DNA of 64,000 nucleotides from Saprospiraceae bacterium. GTDB lineage: Bacteria > Bacteroidota > Bacteroidia > Chitinophagales > Saprospiraceae. The stretch spans positions 20,439 to 84,438 of the forward strand of contig JAHDEC010000016.1 in the NCBI GenBank assembly GCA_020629035.1. The letters run 5' to 3'. A model generated the notes under the pieces. The model ran no database searches and was not told the DNA's origin. It worked only from the letters and a program-made list of their open reading frames with translations. Made by a program: the position numbers and the translations under genes. The stretch's first letter is position 1. Every line of letters begins with the position of its first letter. This document shows, piece after piece, positions 28,544 to 37,337 of this stretch.

Positions 28544-30304
28544 ATGGAAATGCTATCAAGCCTTGATTGGTCTATCATTATTGGATTCTTAATATTCTCA
28601 TTGGCTATCGGTGTTTATTCGAGTCGCAAGTCAGGCTCTAGTGCCAAAGAGTTTTTTCTCTCAGGTCAGAATATGCCATGGTGGATGTTAGGGATTTCAA
28701 TGGTTGCGACGACTTTTTCGGCTGATACACCCAATTTAGTAACCGATATTGTCCGACAAAATGGAGTATCTGGCAACTGGGTTTGGTGGGCTTTTTTATT
28801 GACCGGAATGTTAACCGTGTTTATCTATGCTCGACTTTGGAGAAGATCAGGTGTGCTTACCGATTTAGAGTTTTATGAGCTGAGATATAGTGGTAAAGAG
28901 GCTTCTTTTTTACGTGGTTTTCGGGCGTTTTATCTAGGAGTTGTCTTTAACGTCTTAGTAATGGCTACTGTTTGTTTAGCAGCCATTAAGATTGGTGCCA
29001 TAATGCTGGGACTAACTCCTTTACAAACCATTTTAATAGCATCTATAGTTACCGTATTTTATTCCTCACTTGGAGGTTTAAGAGGTATCATTCTTACCGA
29101 TATATTTCAGTTTGTGCTGGCTATGATTGGGACCATAGGCGCAGCGTATTTTGTGGTAAAGATGCCTGAGGTTAATGGATTATCAAATCTCTTTGCTCAC
29201 GAAGCAGTGCAGGGAAAACTAGATTTAGTACCAGCGATGGGAGAGGGCAAACTATGGTTGAGCTTACTCATTATTCCTTTGGCGGTCCAGTGGTGGGCAT
29301 CTTATTATCCTGGAGCTGAGCCCGGTGGTGGAGGCTATATTGCTCAACGAATGTTGGCTGCAAAGAACGAAGATCATGCGGTTGCCGCTACTTTTTTATT
29401 TAATACAGCACACTATGCCTTAAGACCCTGGCCTTGGATAATTATTGCTTTGGCTTCACTTATTTTATTTCCTACAATAGAGTCAATTCAAACAACATTC
29501 CCACATGTGGACCCAGCTTTAATTAAGGATGACATCGCTTACCCAGCTATGCTCACATACTTACCTAAAGGCTTAATTGGGGTGGTGCTAGCTTCTTTAA
29601 TTGCCGCTTTTATGTCGACGCTTTCTACACACTTAAACTGGGGCGCCTCGTATTTGACACATGATCTGTATAAGCGTTTTATCAACCAATCAGCAAGCGA
29701 AAAACAGCTGGTAAGTTTTGGTAGAATAAGTACAGGTTTGCTTATGGCAGCGGCGATGGTAGTTGCTTTGTTTTTAGAAAATGCTAAGGCAGCTTTTGAT
29801 ATTGTTATCCTAGTGGGTGCTGGTACAGGATTGATATTTATACTAAGATGGTTTTGGTGGAGGATCAATGCATACAGTGAAATTTCAGCTATGATTTCAT
29901 CTTTCTTGGTCGCAATGGTATTACTCGAATATTTTAAGGGATTAGCTGCTTGGCATTTGATTATTAATGTAGTTATCACATCGATTGTCTGGCTTGCTGT
30001 CACCTATTTGACCAGACCTACAAAGGAAGAGGTATTGATTAATTTTTACACTAAGATTAAACCAGATCGATTAGGCTGGCGTAGAGTAGCTGAAAAAGCA
30101 AATGATGATATGACTAATCGAGGAGGCAGAAGTATAAAACTTGGCATCCTTTGTATGTTTCTTGGAAGTGCAATGGTTTACTCAGTCTTGTTTTTTACGG
30201 GTTATTTATTGATGGCTCAGTGGACCTATTTCATCTTGTTCTTTGTTGTTTTTATACTTTCGGGTTTGTTGTTAAAAAGAACATGGTCAGCACTTAATAG
30301 CTAA
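28544..30304 (+). CDS. Sodium:solute symporter (SSS family)
   Basis: Inner-membrane transporter with about 14 helices (586 aa from ATG 28544) of the sodium:solute symporter family. Family features are the N-terminal FFLSGQNMPWWMLGISMVAT region, GSL-like turn YSSLGGLRG (about 176-184) and the substrate-path segments AFMSTLSTHLNW. The ORF opens further upstream at a TTG (28511), but the ATG begins at the expected N-terminal position. The substrate (sugar, amino acid or sialic-acid-like) cannot be read from the sequence. The structured element upstream suggests regulation at the RNA level. Confidence 0.87.
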   Translation: MEMLSSLDWSIIIGFLIFSLAIGVYSSRKSGSSAKEFFLSGQNMPWWMLGISMVATTFSADTPNLVTDIVRQNGVSGNWVWWAFLLTGMLTVFIYARLWRRSGVLTDLEFYELRYSGKEASFLRGFRAFYLGVVFNVLVMATVCLAAIKIGAIMLGLTPLQTILIASIVTVFYSSLGGLRGIILTDIFQFVLAMIGTIGAAYFVVKMPEVNGLSNLFAHEAVQGKLDLVPAMGEGKLWLSLLIIPLAVQWWASYYPGAEPGGGGYIAQRMLAAKNEDHAVAATFLFNTAHYALRPWPWIIIALASLILFPTIESIQTTFPHVDPALIKDDIAYPAMLTYLPKGLIGVVLASLIAAFMSTLSTHLNWGASYLTHDLYKRFINQSASEKQLVSFGRISTGLLMAAAMVVALFLENAKAAFDIVILVGAGTGLIFILRWFWWRINAYSEISAMISSFLVAMVLLEYFKGLAAWHLIINVVITSIVWLAVTYLTRPTKEEVLINFYTKIKPDRLGWRRVAEKANDDMTNRGGRSIKLGILCMFLGSAMVYSVLFFTGYLLMAQWTYFILFFVVFILSGLLLKRTWSALNS

Positions 30305-30318
30305 TATAATTTGGTTCA

Positions 30319-30900
30319 ATGTTGCAATTCGTAAAACAAGCTATCTTAATCATTTGGCAATTACCCCAATGTGTGCTTGCCTGGTTAGTTCTCGGATTTT
30401 TATGGTGTATTAGATCCTTACACGCCATTGAACCATTTCATAGTGCCTACGCGGTGGATGGTGGCATTAAGGGTGGTGCCTTTACCCTTGGACCCTACGT
30501 TTTCGGTCCAGCTGGAACGCGATCTACCGGTCATGATCATTTGTTGGTTCATGAGTATGGGCACACTTTGCAGAGTTTAATATTGGGGCCTTTCTACTTG
30601 TTATTAATAGGAATTCCTAGTGTTTTATCGGCAGGAGTTTTGCCCCGAATGCATAACTACAGATGGTTCGAAGTTTGGGCGAATCGCTTATCTCTCGAGT
30701 TTGGGAAAGATCACTTAATAGGTTTCGAGCCAGCTGCTTTTGTAGAGGCAAATGTGTCAAGTAGTTATATTAACCCAAGGAATAAAGGCCACAATCACAG
30801 CAGTAATCCTGTTCATGTCCAGTATCGCTGGTTTGATGTTTTATTGATGATCCCTAGTTGTTTATTACTTTATGGAATGTATTTGCTTGCATTAAGTTGA
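30319..30900 (+). CDS. Membrane protein with HEYGH motif
   Basis: Not assigned to a named family. The 193-aa product has an N-terminal helix (about 9-32) and a central DHLLVHEYGHTLQS segment (about 73-86) holding an H-E-x-x-H zinc-type motif. A hydrophobic stretch directly after it (about 89-113) and a C-terminal helix (about 174-191) follow. The motif at a membrane boundary resembles intramembrane or membrane-tethered metallopeptidases, but no second zinc-ligand signature was recognised. It starts 14 bp after the symporter stop and is probably co-transcribed with it. Confidence 0.6.
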   Translation: MLQFVKQAILIIWQLPQCVLAWLVLGFLWCIRSLHAIEPFHSAYAVDGGIKGGAFTLGPYVFGPAGTRSTGHDHLLVHEYGHTLQSLILGPFYLLLIGIPSVLSAGVLPRMHNYRWFEVWANRLSLEFGKDHLIGFEPAAFVEANVSSSYINPRNKGHNHSSNPVHVQYRWFDVLLMIPSCLLLYGMYLLALS

Positions 30901-30987
30901 TTTCTTCGGAACGTATTTTTGGGCAAGTAATTAATAAATAAGCTGAGCGTTTTCTAATTGAGTCAACAATCCAGCTAAAATGTCAGA

Positions 30988-31383
30988 TTAATTTAAATAA
31001 GGCTTTACTTTCTCTACCATGATATTAGCAGGTAATTTTTCATTAGCATAATCGATCATTACCTTGATTAAATCATCAGTCAGGAGTTCGTTAAACCCTA
31101 GGGAAAATCCATACAGTCTGACTTTAGTAATTTCTTCAGGTGTAACAACCCGATCTGCTCGCATCATAAATAAGATGTAGTATAAGGTAATCATCCTAGA
31201 TTGTTCATCTCGTGGAGGATCAAACTTGTGGCTTTTGTAATTTTGTCTGACATCTTCTACTTCTGCCTCAATCATTCCGAGTTCATTAGCTACATATTGA
31301 ATGTAACTCTCTTCTCTGCTGTGAAATTCTTGGTCACTTTCCATGACTTTAAATAAATAGGCTAATATCTCTTTAGGATTCAT
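30988..31383 (-). CDS. TerB-like helical protein
   Basis: Small soluble all-helical protein (131 aa) with the pattern of the tellurite-resistance TerB-like family: an acidic first helix (VMESDQEFHSREESYIQYVANELG), a mid-section MMRADRVVTPEEI (about 91-103) and a C-terminal amphipathic helix. Acidic metal-binding residues are repeated, as in TerB. It overlaps the acyl-CoA ligase stop by 11 bp. The role in that operon is unknown; resistance to tellurite should not be assumed. Confidence 0.6.
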   Translation of the reverse strand: MNPKEILAYLFKVMESDQEFHSREESYIQYVANELGMIEAEVEDVRQNYKSHKFDPPRDEQSRMITLYYILFMMRADRVVTPEEITKVRLYGFSLGFNELLTDDLIKVMIDYANEKLPANIMVEKVKPYLN

Positions 31384-33115
31384 TGTAAAGGCTTTCTATT
31401 TCTTTTTGATAATCTTTCATCCACTGGTGTCTTACTATCTTTAATGTGGCTGATAATTGTCCATTTTCAATGCTAGGAGCAATATCTGTTAGGTGGAATT
31501 CTTTAATCCGTTGATGTGCGGCTAAATTATTATTTATTCTTTGAATTTCAGCTAATAGTTTCTCCTTCACTTTAATATTTAGCACCATATATTGATCACT
31601 GGTCCAATGTATGTTTTCTTGCAAAGCCCATTGTTTTAACTGATTAAAATCTGGGTAAATAATGGCAGTTAAAAAAGGTCTTTGGAAGCCTATAATTAAC
31701 AACTGGTCTATATAAATAGATTCACTAAACGTAGCTGTTAATATTGAGGGAGCAATGTATTTGCCGGTAGATGTTTTAAAAAGGTCTTTTTTGCGATCGG
31801 TAATTTGTAAAAATCGACCGTGAATAATCCGTCCTACATCTCCAGTATTAAGCCATCCATCTTCACCTAGGACTTTACTGGTTTCAACTGGTTTTTTGTA
31901 ATAGCCTTTCATAATACTTGGGCCTTTGACAAAAATATCGCCTTCACCTTGATCATTAGTATTTACAAGTTTCACTTTGACACTTGCCAATGGGATACCT
32001 ACAGTGCCATATCTATTTAAACCAGGAGACATTCGGTTTACAGTGACCACTGGAGAGGCTTCCGTTAAGCCATAACCTTCTCTGACAGGTACGCCAGCGG
32101 CCGAAAATAGTCTCGAAAGTCTAGGGTTTAAATAAGCAGCTCCTACAATGATTGCTCTAACTTCTCCTCCTATTTGTTTCCTAAACTTTCTGAAAATCAC
32201 CTTTCTTATAAGGAACAACTTAAACCAGGTAATGGGATTGTAAATTTTCTTAGAACGATATTTTGATCCTTCATTTAATGCCCAATGCCAGGTCTTTTTT
32301 ATAAGCACATTTTTCTTTGAAAGTTCTGTCTGAACCTTATCATACATTTTCTCGATTATTCTCGGGACTGAGGAAAATATGTGGGGCTTACATTTGCCAA
32401 AAGCTAAGGGCACATGCTCGTGATATTCGGGCATATAAATGCTGGTTCCTGTGGTTAAATAAACTAGGATTAGTGTTCGTTCGAAGGCATGACTATAAGG
32501 TAAAAAACTGAGTACACGACTATCCGCATCAAGTGGTAAAAGCTGCGAGAGCGATGCAACATTGCTTATCAAATTTTTATGACTGAGCATTACACCTTTT
32601 GGTTTTCCTGTTGTGCCAGATGTGTATATGATGGTGGAGATACTATCTTGATCAAAGGAAGCAGGCATGGGATCCAAATTACCTGTCCAGGCTACTTTTC
32701 GAATAAAATCACTTATTAAATAGCTCTCAACATTGGACAACAAAAGCTCACTATAATTTCCTTGTAAGGCTGCATCATTAAAGAATATATGTTTTGCTTC
32801 GGTTTCCTCTAGTATATGCCTTAATTGTTTTTCTCCGGTTGTGCTGTGTATGAGTACAGAGACCATAGCTAGACTTTGGACAGCCATATCTAAAAGCAGG
32901 GAATGACTATTGACTAACTGAGGCATAATCAGTATTAAGTCTCCTTTTACAAAGCCCTCTGCTTTTAGAAATTCCTGGAAATAAATGATGATTTGAGCGC
33001 ATTCTTCATAAGTGTAACTTGTCCATTCATCATTGTGATAACTATGGAGAAAGGTATTTTTACCTCCTTGATCAATTTGGTGTTTTATAATATCGAAGGT
33101 GCATTGGAAACTCAT
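31373..33115 (-). CDS. Long-chain acyl-CoA synthetase-like (AMP-binding)
   Basis: Adenylate-forming enzyme of the FadD/long-chain acyl-CoA ligase type (580 aa). The P-loop-like TIIYTSGTTGKPKGVMLSHK spans about 161-180, the GYGLTEASP adenylation motif follows, then GWLNTGDVGRI and the hinge ITDRKKDLFKTSTGKYIAP. The eukaryotic-like long-chain type is favoured by the last motif. It activates fatty acids to acyl-CoA in the cytoplasm; chain length is not determined. It overlaps both neighbours by a few bases (4 bp with the hydrolase, 11 bp with TerB). Confidence 0.88.
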   Translation of the reverse strand: MSFQCTFDIIKHQIDQGGKNTFLHSYHNDEWTSYTYEECAQIIIYFQEFLKAEGFVKGDLILIMPQLVNSHSLLLDMAVQSLAMVSVLIHSTTGEKQLRHILEETEAKHIFFNDAALQGNYSELLLSNVESYLISDFIRKVAWTGNLDPMPASFDQDSISTIIYTSGTTGKPKGVMLSHKNLISNVASLSQLLPLDADSRVLSFLPYSHAFERTLILVYLTTGTSIYMPEYHEHVPLAFGKCKPHIFSSVPRIIEKMYDKVQTELSKKNVLIKKTWHWALNEGSKYRSKKIYNPITWFKLFLIRKVIFRKFRKQIGGEVRAIIVGAAYLNPRLSRLFSAAGVPVREGYGLTEASPVVTVNRMSPGLNRYGTVGIPLASVKVKLVNTNDQGEGDIFVKGPSIMKGYYKKPVETSKVLGEDGWLNTGDVGRIIHGRFLQITDRKKDLFKTSTGKYIAPSILTATFSESIYIDQLLIIGFQRPFLTAIIYPDFNQLKQWALQENIHWTSDQYMVLNIKVKEKLLAEIQRINNNLAAHQRIKEFHLTDIAPSIENGQLSATLKIVRHQWMKDYQKEIESLYNES

Positions 33116-33939
33116 GCAACTAGTAGCTTTTGGATGGACGGTTCGTCTGAACTTGCTTCATCGAGTAAGTCGTAAACGATTTCGTGGTACTCTGGGAAAT
33201 CGGGTAGATTGTTATGACCACCACCATGTATTTCGTGTAATTTAATTCGTTTAACGAGGTCTTTTAAACGAAGACTGTGCGAGTAGGGTATTAGCCGATC
33301 TTTATTTCCATGAATTATATGAATCGGCGCATCTACTTTCCTAATAAATCGATCGGTCCTTATTTGATACCTAAGTAAAAACCTTAGGGGAATCCAAAAT
33401 CCCCATCGCTTGATGTTGTGATAAAAAGAATAATACGGCGAATCGAGTATAAGCATTTTTGGGTTATTCCATGAGGCAATGCGCGTAGCAATTCCTGAGC
33501 CTAGTGAACGACCATAAATAATCATGTCCTCTTCTTCATAGCGCTTTAATAGCCACTTATAAATTTGTTGCCCATCATCATAAAGCCTTTGTTCAGTACG
33601 CTTACCTTTTGATTTGCCAAACCCTCTATAATCCATCATGAAAAAGTCATAACCATTTCCGATAAAGTCTTTCGCAAACTTTGCCCAGCCTTTAATTGAT
33701 CGAGAATTTCCTTTGAAATAAAAGATAATTCCTCGGCTATTTGGAACCGTGAAAAGTATGCTGTTTATACTTCCTCCATCCTCCATTTCGAAGGTCTTTT
33801 CTTCAAAATCAAACGGATATTTAAAGGTGAAATTAGAAGGTAAAATTTCGGGACGAAAGAAATACCAATGTTGGGTGAAATAGAAAAATATGCATATAAA
33901 TACATAAATAGCCAGAATAGTTAATGCAATCGGCAGCAT
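33112..33939 (-). CDS. Alpha/beta hydrolase, membrane-anchored
   Basis: Serine hydrolase with an N-terminal anchor helix (about 3-22) and a canonical fold. The oxyanion region is YFKGNSRSIKGW, the nucleophile elbow is GRSLGSG, and DAPIHIIHGNKD is the acidic-residue strand. A C-terminal GGGHNNLP supplies the catalytic His. It resembles the YfhR/BEM46 subgroup. The next gene upstream (33978-34781) is a paralogue with the same order of motifs. Substrate is unknown; placement before the acyl-CoA ligase hints at lipid ester hydrolysis. Confidence 0.82.
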   Translation of the reverse strand: MLPIALTILAIYVFICIFFYFTQHWYFFRPEILPSNFTFKYPFDFEEKTFEMEDGGSINSILFTVPNSRGIIFYFKGNSRSIKGWAKFAKDFIGNGYDFFMMDYRGFGKSKGKRTEQRLYDDGQQIYKWLLKRYEEEDMIIYGRSLGSGIATRIASWNNPKMLILDSPYYSFYHNIKRWGFWIPLRFLLRYQIRTDRFIRKVDAPIHIIHGNKDRLIPYSHSLRLKDLVKRIKLHEIHGGGHNNLPDFPEYHEIVYDLLDEASSDEPSIQKLLVA

Positions 33940-33977
33940 ATTTTATGGTGTTAATCGCTCCTAATATAGGCAATTAT

Positions 33978-34781
33978 TTACAAGATTTCGGTGAGTTTAA
34001 CTTGGTAGACTTTGCTTGTTGCTAAATTTTTATGGGTTCCACCTTTTATGAGTGTAAAACTATCTTGCTGTTTCAAAAGCGGAAGAAGCTTATTAGCTTC
34101 TTGCACTGGAGTAATTCGATCTCGATCACCTTGGAGAATGTGGATCGGAGATTCTATCTGCTTCATAAATGCATGATTTGGAAAAGAAACTTCATTTTTA
34201 GGATAATATAATTTGGCAGGGAAAAATCGCTTCTTTACCAAAGAAGGCATGTCATAAAAAGTAGTTTCTAGAATGGTCATATCTACTTCAAAATTAGAGG
34301 CAGTATATAGGGCCACAGCACTTCCTAAGGATCGACCATACACCACCGTTTTTGCATAATCCTGTTGGCTAACCCATTCCATACTTGCTTGAGCTGTTGC
34401 ATAAAATCCAGCTTCACTTGGTTTTCCGGGACTTTTGCCATAACCCGGATAATCCACGGCTAAAACGTCATATCCAAACGAAGTCAATTTGTTAGCCTCT
34501 TTAGACCAACGATTTAAATTGCCAGCATTACCATGAAAGTAGACGATCAGCCCTTTAGCCTTTGGTTGATCTGAATGGATGAGTAAACTATGTACTTGTT
34601 GGTTTTCTGAGATATCTAACCAGACCTCTTCATGTTTGATGTTGGTATCAAATACGTGATCTGTCGGTAAGGTTTTATTTTGAAAAACAAAAAGGTGTAA
34701 CATAAAATGTATAATAAACAAGATCGAAGTGCCTATGAAAAATAAACTAAAGCACAAATATATTACTAACTTTCGGCTCAA
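33978..34781 (-). CDS. Alpha/beta hydrolase, membrane-anchored paralogue
   Basis: Second copy of the YfhR/BEM46-like hydrolase (267 aa). It has the N-terminal helix (about 8-31), YFHGNAGNLNRW oxyanion region, GRSLGSA nucleophile elbow, LQGDRDRITP acid strand and GGTHKNL histidine. Unlike its neighbour, the residue two places after the last elbow Gly is Ala. The start is TTG, and its TTGA overlaps the ApbE stop, indicating coupled translation. A recent gene duplication is not obvious at the protein level because only the motif blocks agree closely. Confidence 0.82.
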   Translation of the reverse strand: MSRKLVIYLCFSLFFIGTSILFIIHFMLHLFVFQNKTLPTDHVFDTNIKHEEVWLDISENQQVHSLLIHSDQPKAKGLIVYFHGNAGNLNRWSKEANKLTSFGYDVLAVDYPGYGKSPGKPSEAGFYATAQASMEWVSQQDYAKTVVYGRSLGSAVALYTASNFEVDMTILETTFYDMPSLVKKRFFPAKLYYPKNEVSFPNHAFMKQIESPIHILQGDRDRITPVQEANKLLPLLKQQDSFTLIKGGTHKNLATSKVYQVKLTEIL

Positions 34782-35851
34782 TGAAAACCACTTGATTTGA
34801 TTAATTCATATCCACCATTTCCGTCTCCTATAATAAACAAAGCTTCCAAATCTTTATTGTTTTCTATCAATGTTTTTGCCTTTTCTAAACCTAAAACCAT
34901 TGCAGCAGTAGCAAAGGCATCAGCTACTAGACATTCTTGTGATATTATAGAAACAGAAAGTAATTGATTTTGGCTTGGATATCCTGTTATAGGATTAATT
35001 TCATGGCCGTATTTTCTACCATTTACTTCATGGAAGTTTCTATAATTTCCAGAAGATGCTACTGATTGATTGCTTAGCTCCACGATATATTCAAACTCCG
35101 AAACATTAGCATTTGGGTCAGGCGTATTGATACCAATTTTCCAAGGTTTTCCCTGCTTATTGACACCTATTCCTCGGGTTTCACCCCCGATTTCGATCAA
35201 AGCATTTTCTACTCCTTGATTGATTAAATATTGCGTAATTAGGTCGACTCCATAGCCTTTGGCTGAGGCACTAAAATCAAGCTCTATTGATGGATGTGTT
35301 TTGCTATATAGCACAGAATCTCCTCTAGATTGGACCTTAATTTTTTCTAATCCCACATAGGCTAACATTTCATTTACTTTTAAACTATCTATGTCGGTGA
35401 TGGCCTTTTTTGGTTTATAGCCAAAACCCCAATAATTAACAAGTGGCATACAAGTAGGATCATAAAAATGAAGACTTGATTCATACAGTTTTAGTGCTGC
35501 TGCCATATTTCTATAAAAATGATAATCCAAGGAGAGATCTTTAAGGTCTAAATTAGTAAGCGCAACGGGCTTTGCCTCTATAGTAATTCCAGTTGTAGAA
35601 CTATTAAATTGACTGATTAAAGAATTAGGAATGTAGGTAGAAACGGATTGATTAATATCCGCTAAAATTTTATCGATATCTGTTTGATTAATTTTATTAC
35701 CACCTTGATACGTGATATTATAGGTGGTTCCCATCGTCTTACCATTCAGTTTAACAAACGCCTTAGCGGGCTTAACATCTGATTTGCAAGCACTGAAAAA
35801 GCAAGCGGAAAGAACGAAAAATAGTAAATACTTAAAAAGATGCTGATTCAT
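34778..35851 (-). CDS. apbE: FAD:protein FMN transferase (ApbE)
   Basis: Lipoprotein of 357 aa (lipobox FFSAC, Cys21) that covalently attaches FMN to threonine residues of membrane or periplasmic flavoproteins such as NqrB/C or RnfG/D. Family features are MGTTYNITYQG (about 41-51), the DFSASAKGYGVD segment (about 193-204), the GGETRGIG FAD loop, and SVASSGNYRNF. No Nqr, Rnf or other obvious acceptor is encoded nearby. The ATG is preceded by TACCTTTG four bases upstream, a possible -7 box of a leaderless transcript. Confidence 0.9.
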   Translation of the reverse strand: MNQHLFKYLLFFVLSACFFSACKSDVKPAKAFVKLNGKTMGTTYNITYQGGNKINQTDIDKILADINQSVSTYIPNSLISQFNSSTTGITIEAKPVALTNLDLKDLSLDYHFYRNMAAALKLYESSLHFYDPTCMPLVNYWGFGYKPKKAITDIDSLKVNEMLAYVGLEKIKVQSRGDSVLYSKTHPSIELDFSASAKGYGVDLITQYLINQGVENALIEIGGETRGIGVNKQGKPWKIGINTPDPNANVSEFEYIVELSNQSVASSGNYRNFHEVNGRKYGHEINPITGYPSQNQLLSVSIISQECLVADAFATAAMVLGLEKAKTLIENNKDLEALFIIGDGNGGYELIKSSGFH

Positions 35852-35901
35852 TTCACAAAGGTAGAATTCGAACGCATAGATTGTATGTATCTATCATAAA
35901 A

Positions 35902-35935
35902 ATGGATAATTTCTGACATTTCAGAAATCATCCAT
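35902..35935 (-). repeat. 15-bp inverted repeat before apbE
   Basis: Arms at 35902-35916 and 35921-35935 pair along their full length with one G-U on the minus strand, while the plus strand has an A-C mismatch. On the minus strand TTTTTATG follows. It may be a terminator or attenuator 51 bp before the apbE ATG. Confidence 0.5.
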
Positions 35936-36122
35936 TTGCCTTTAGGAATAACAAAACCAAAGTCAATAAATGCAATTGACTTTACACTTATATACAATGA
36001 AAAAACTTTACTTTTCTTGATTTATAAAATGTAACATTTAATAGATCAAGCGTCTTTACAACTATAAGTGTCATGGAGCCTTAAAAAGTGACCACTATTC
36101 CTGAATATTTTTTAAAAAGAGC

Positions 36123-36152
36123 AAAAAAAAAGCTACCAAGAAGGTAGCTTTT
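36123..36152 (-). terminator. Terminator of the PspA-like gene
   Basis: AAAAGCTACC (36128-36137) pairs with GGTAGCTTTT (36143-36152). On the minus strand a run of T follows the stem, 22 bp after the stop codon. The palindrome is nearly symmetrical and could stop transcription from both sides. Confidence 0.8.
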
Positions 36153-36174
36153 ATATCTGGAAACGATATTGAGC

Positions 36175-37176
36175 CTAATCAAATAAGCCCTCGTAGTTGT
36201 TATCCTCTAGTTCATTCATTTGCTTGTCCATGGTTTTGTTGTCAAGCTCCAAAATATCGTCATTAGTCTCTGAACCACCTAATAGCATCAGGGTAGATTT
36301 CTTTTCGTATTCTTCTAACATCTTTAGTCCCTTCTCTTCGAACATACCGTTTTGGAGATCTATAGAATTCATAAACTCTGAACTCATTTCCATAAACTGT
36401 TCCATTTCACCTACCTTATTTGCAACATCTTCCGCGATTCCTTCCATAGCTTGATCAAATAATGCTCGCTTATCTGGATCGCCTTTGATGACGCTCATAG
36501 CCGATTTCATAGCAGAGTGTGAAGCACGCATCGCTTTTCTTTCCTGCTCTTTAACCCTTACTTGGTCCTTGGTATCTTCTAATAAAATTTCAGAATTAGA
36601 GTGCATTTTGGTAAGTACACGATATAAAACAGTCATTTTATTATGAAGAGCTACATACTTCCCATTAGATTCTTTTAATCTTGCTGCTTTTCTAGACGAT
36701 AAAACTAATTGCTTTTCATCACCCATTTTCTTTGCTTGACGGGCGATCGCCATATTCTTGTCTATATCCTCATTGTTCTTCTTAACAATGTTTTTGAGTC
36801 CTCTCATTTGACCTTTAAGCCCACCGATTTGCTTAGACATTTTCTTAAGATTATCCTCCAAGTCAGAGACATAATTTTTAAGAATACCTACCGGATCTAT
36901 GGTTACAAAAATTCCAGTAATCCATCGCATAAAGCTCTGATACATATAGGATACTAAAGCTCTCGTTTTAGGACTGATTGCTATATATATAACTACAGCT
37001 AACACTCCCAATGCAGCAATGAGGCCTGCTGTTGTCAAAAGGAATCCCATAATAGCTGAGCCAAAACTATAAATAGCCCAAGCTGCAACGGCTAATCCAC
37101 CAATCAGGAAGAAAGCACCGGTTTTACCTTCAGGCTTTTGCCAAAAGGATTTTGGTTTATTTGAATAATCTGCCAT
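36175..37176 (-). CDS. Membrane-anchored PspA/IM30-like coiled-coil protein
   Basis: Not matched to a named protein. The 333-aa product starts with about 18 polar residues, then two closely spaced helices (about 20-40 and 43-67). A long helical, charged region follows (about 95-250: DLEDNLKKMSKQIGGLKGQM, RQAKKMGDEKQLVLSSRKAA, KYVALHNKMTVLYRVLTKM), and the last ~80 residues are Glu/Asn/Asp-rich. The heptad spacing, the DP-x-x-I-L-x-N-Y-V entry and the RALFDQAMEGI segment resemble PspA/Vipp1 proteins, which lack membrane helices. A membrane-stress or membrane-remodelling role is inferred. Transcription is isolated. Confidence 0.6.
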   Translation of the reverse strand: MADYSNKPKSFWQKPEGKTGAFFLIGGLAVAAWAIYSFGSAIMGFLLTTAGLIAALGVLAVVIYIAISPKTRALVSYMYQSFMRWITGIFVTIDPVGILKNYVSDLEDNLKKMSKQIGGLKGQMRGLKNIVKKNNEDIDKNMAIARQAKKMGDEKQLVLSSRKAARLKESNGKYVALHNKMTVLYRVLTKMHSNSEILLEDTKDQVRVKEQERKAMRASHSAMKSAMSVIKGDPDKRALFDQAMEGIAEDVANKVGEMEQFMEMSSEFMNSIDLQNGMFEEKGLKMLEEYEKKSTLMLLGGSETNDDILELDNKTMDKQMNELEDNNYEGLFD

Positions 37177-37337
37177 TGAATTAAATTAAAAGTTTCTCTA
37201 ATGTAATAATCTTTCAGACGATTAGAAAGTATATGCTTATGGAACTTCAATATAGAGCGGATAGTTCCATTTTTTATAACTCATATTGCTTCGAATCCAT
37301 TCTTTGGACAAGTTGCGGATTATTATCGATAAAGCGC

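Larger units (their letters stand above)
35852..36174. other. 323-bp intergenic region before apbE
   Basis: It contains a terminator for the PspA-like gene (36123-36152) and a long inverted repeat (35902-35935). Between them an open minus-strand frame of about 58 codons without an ATG runs into the apbE start (stop TGA overlapping ATG). The frame is reported as a finding but not called as a gene. Confidence 0.55.
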
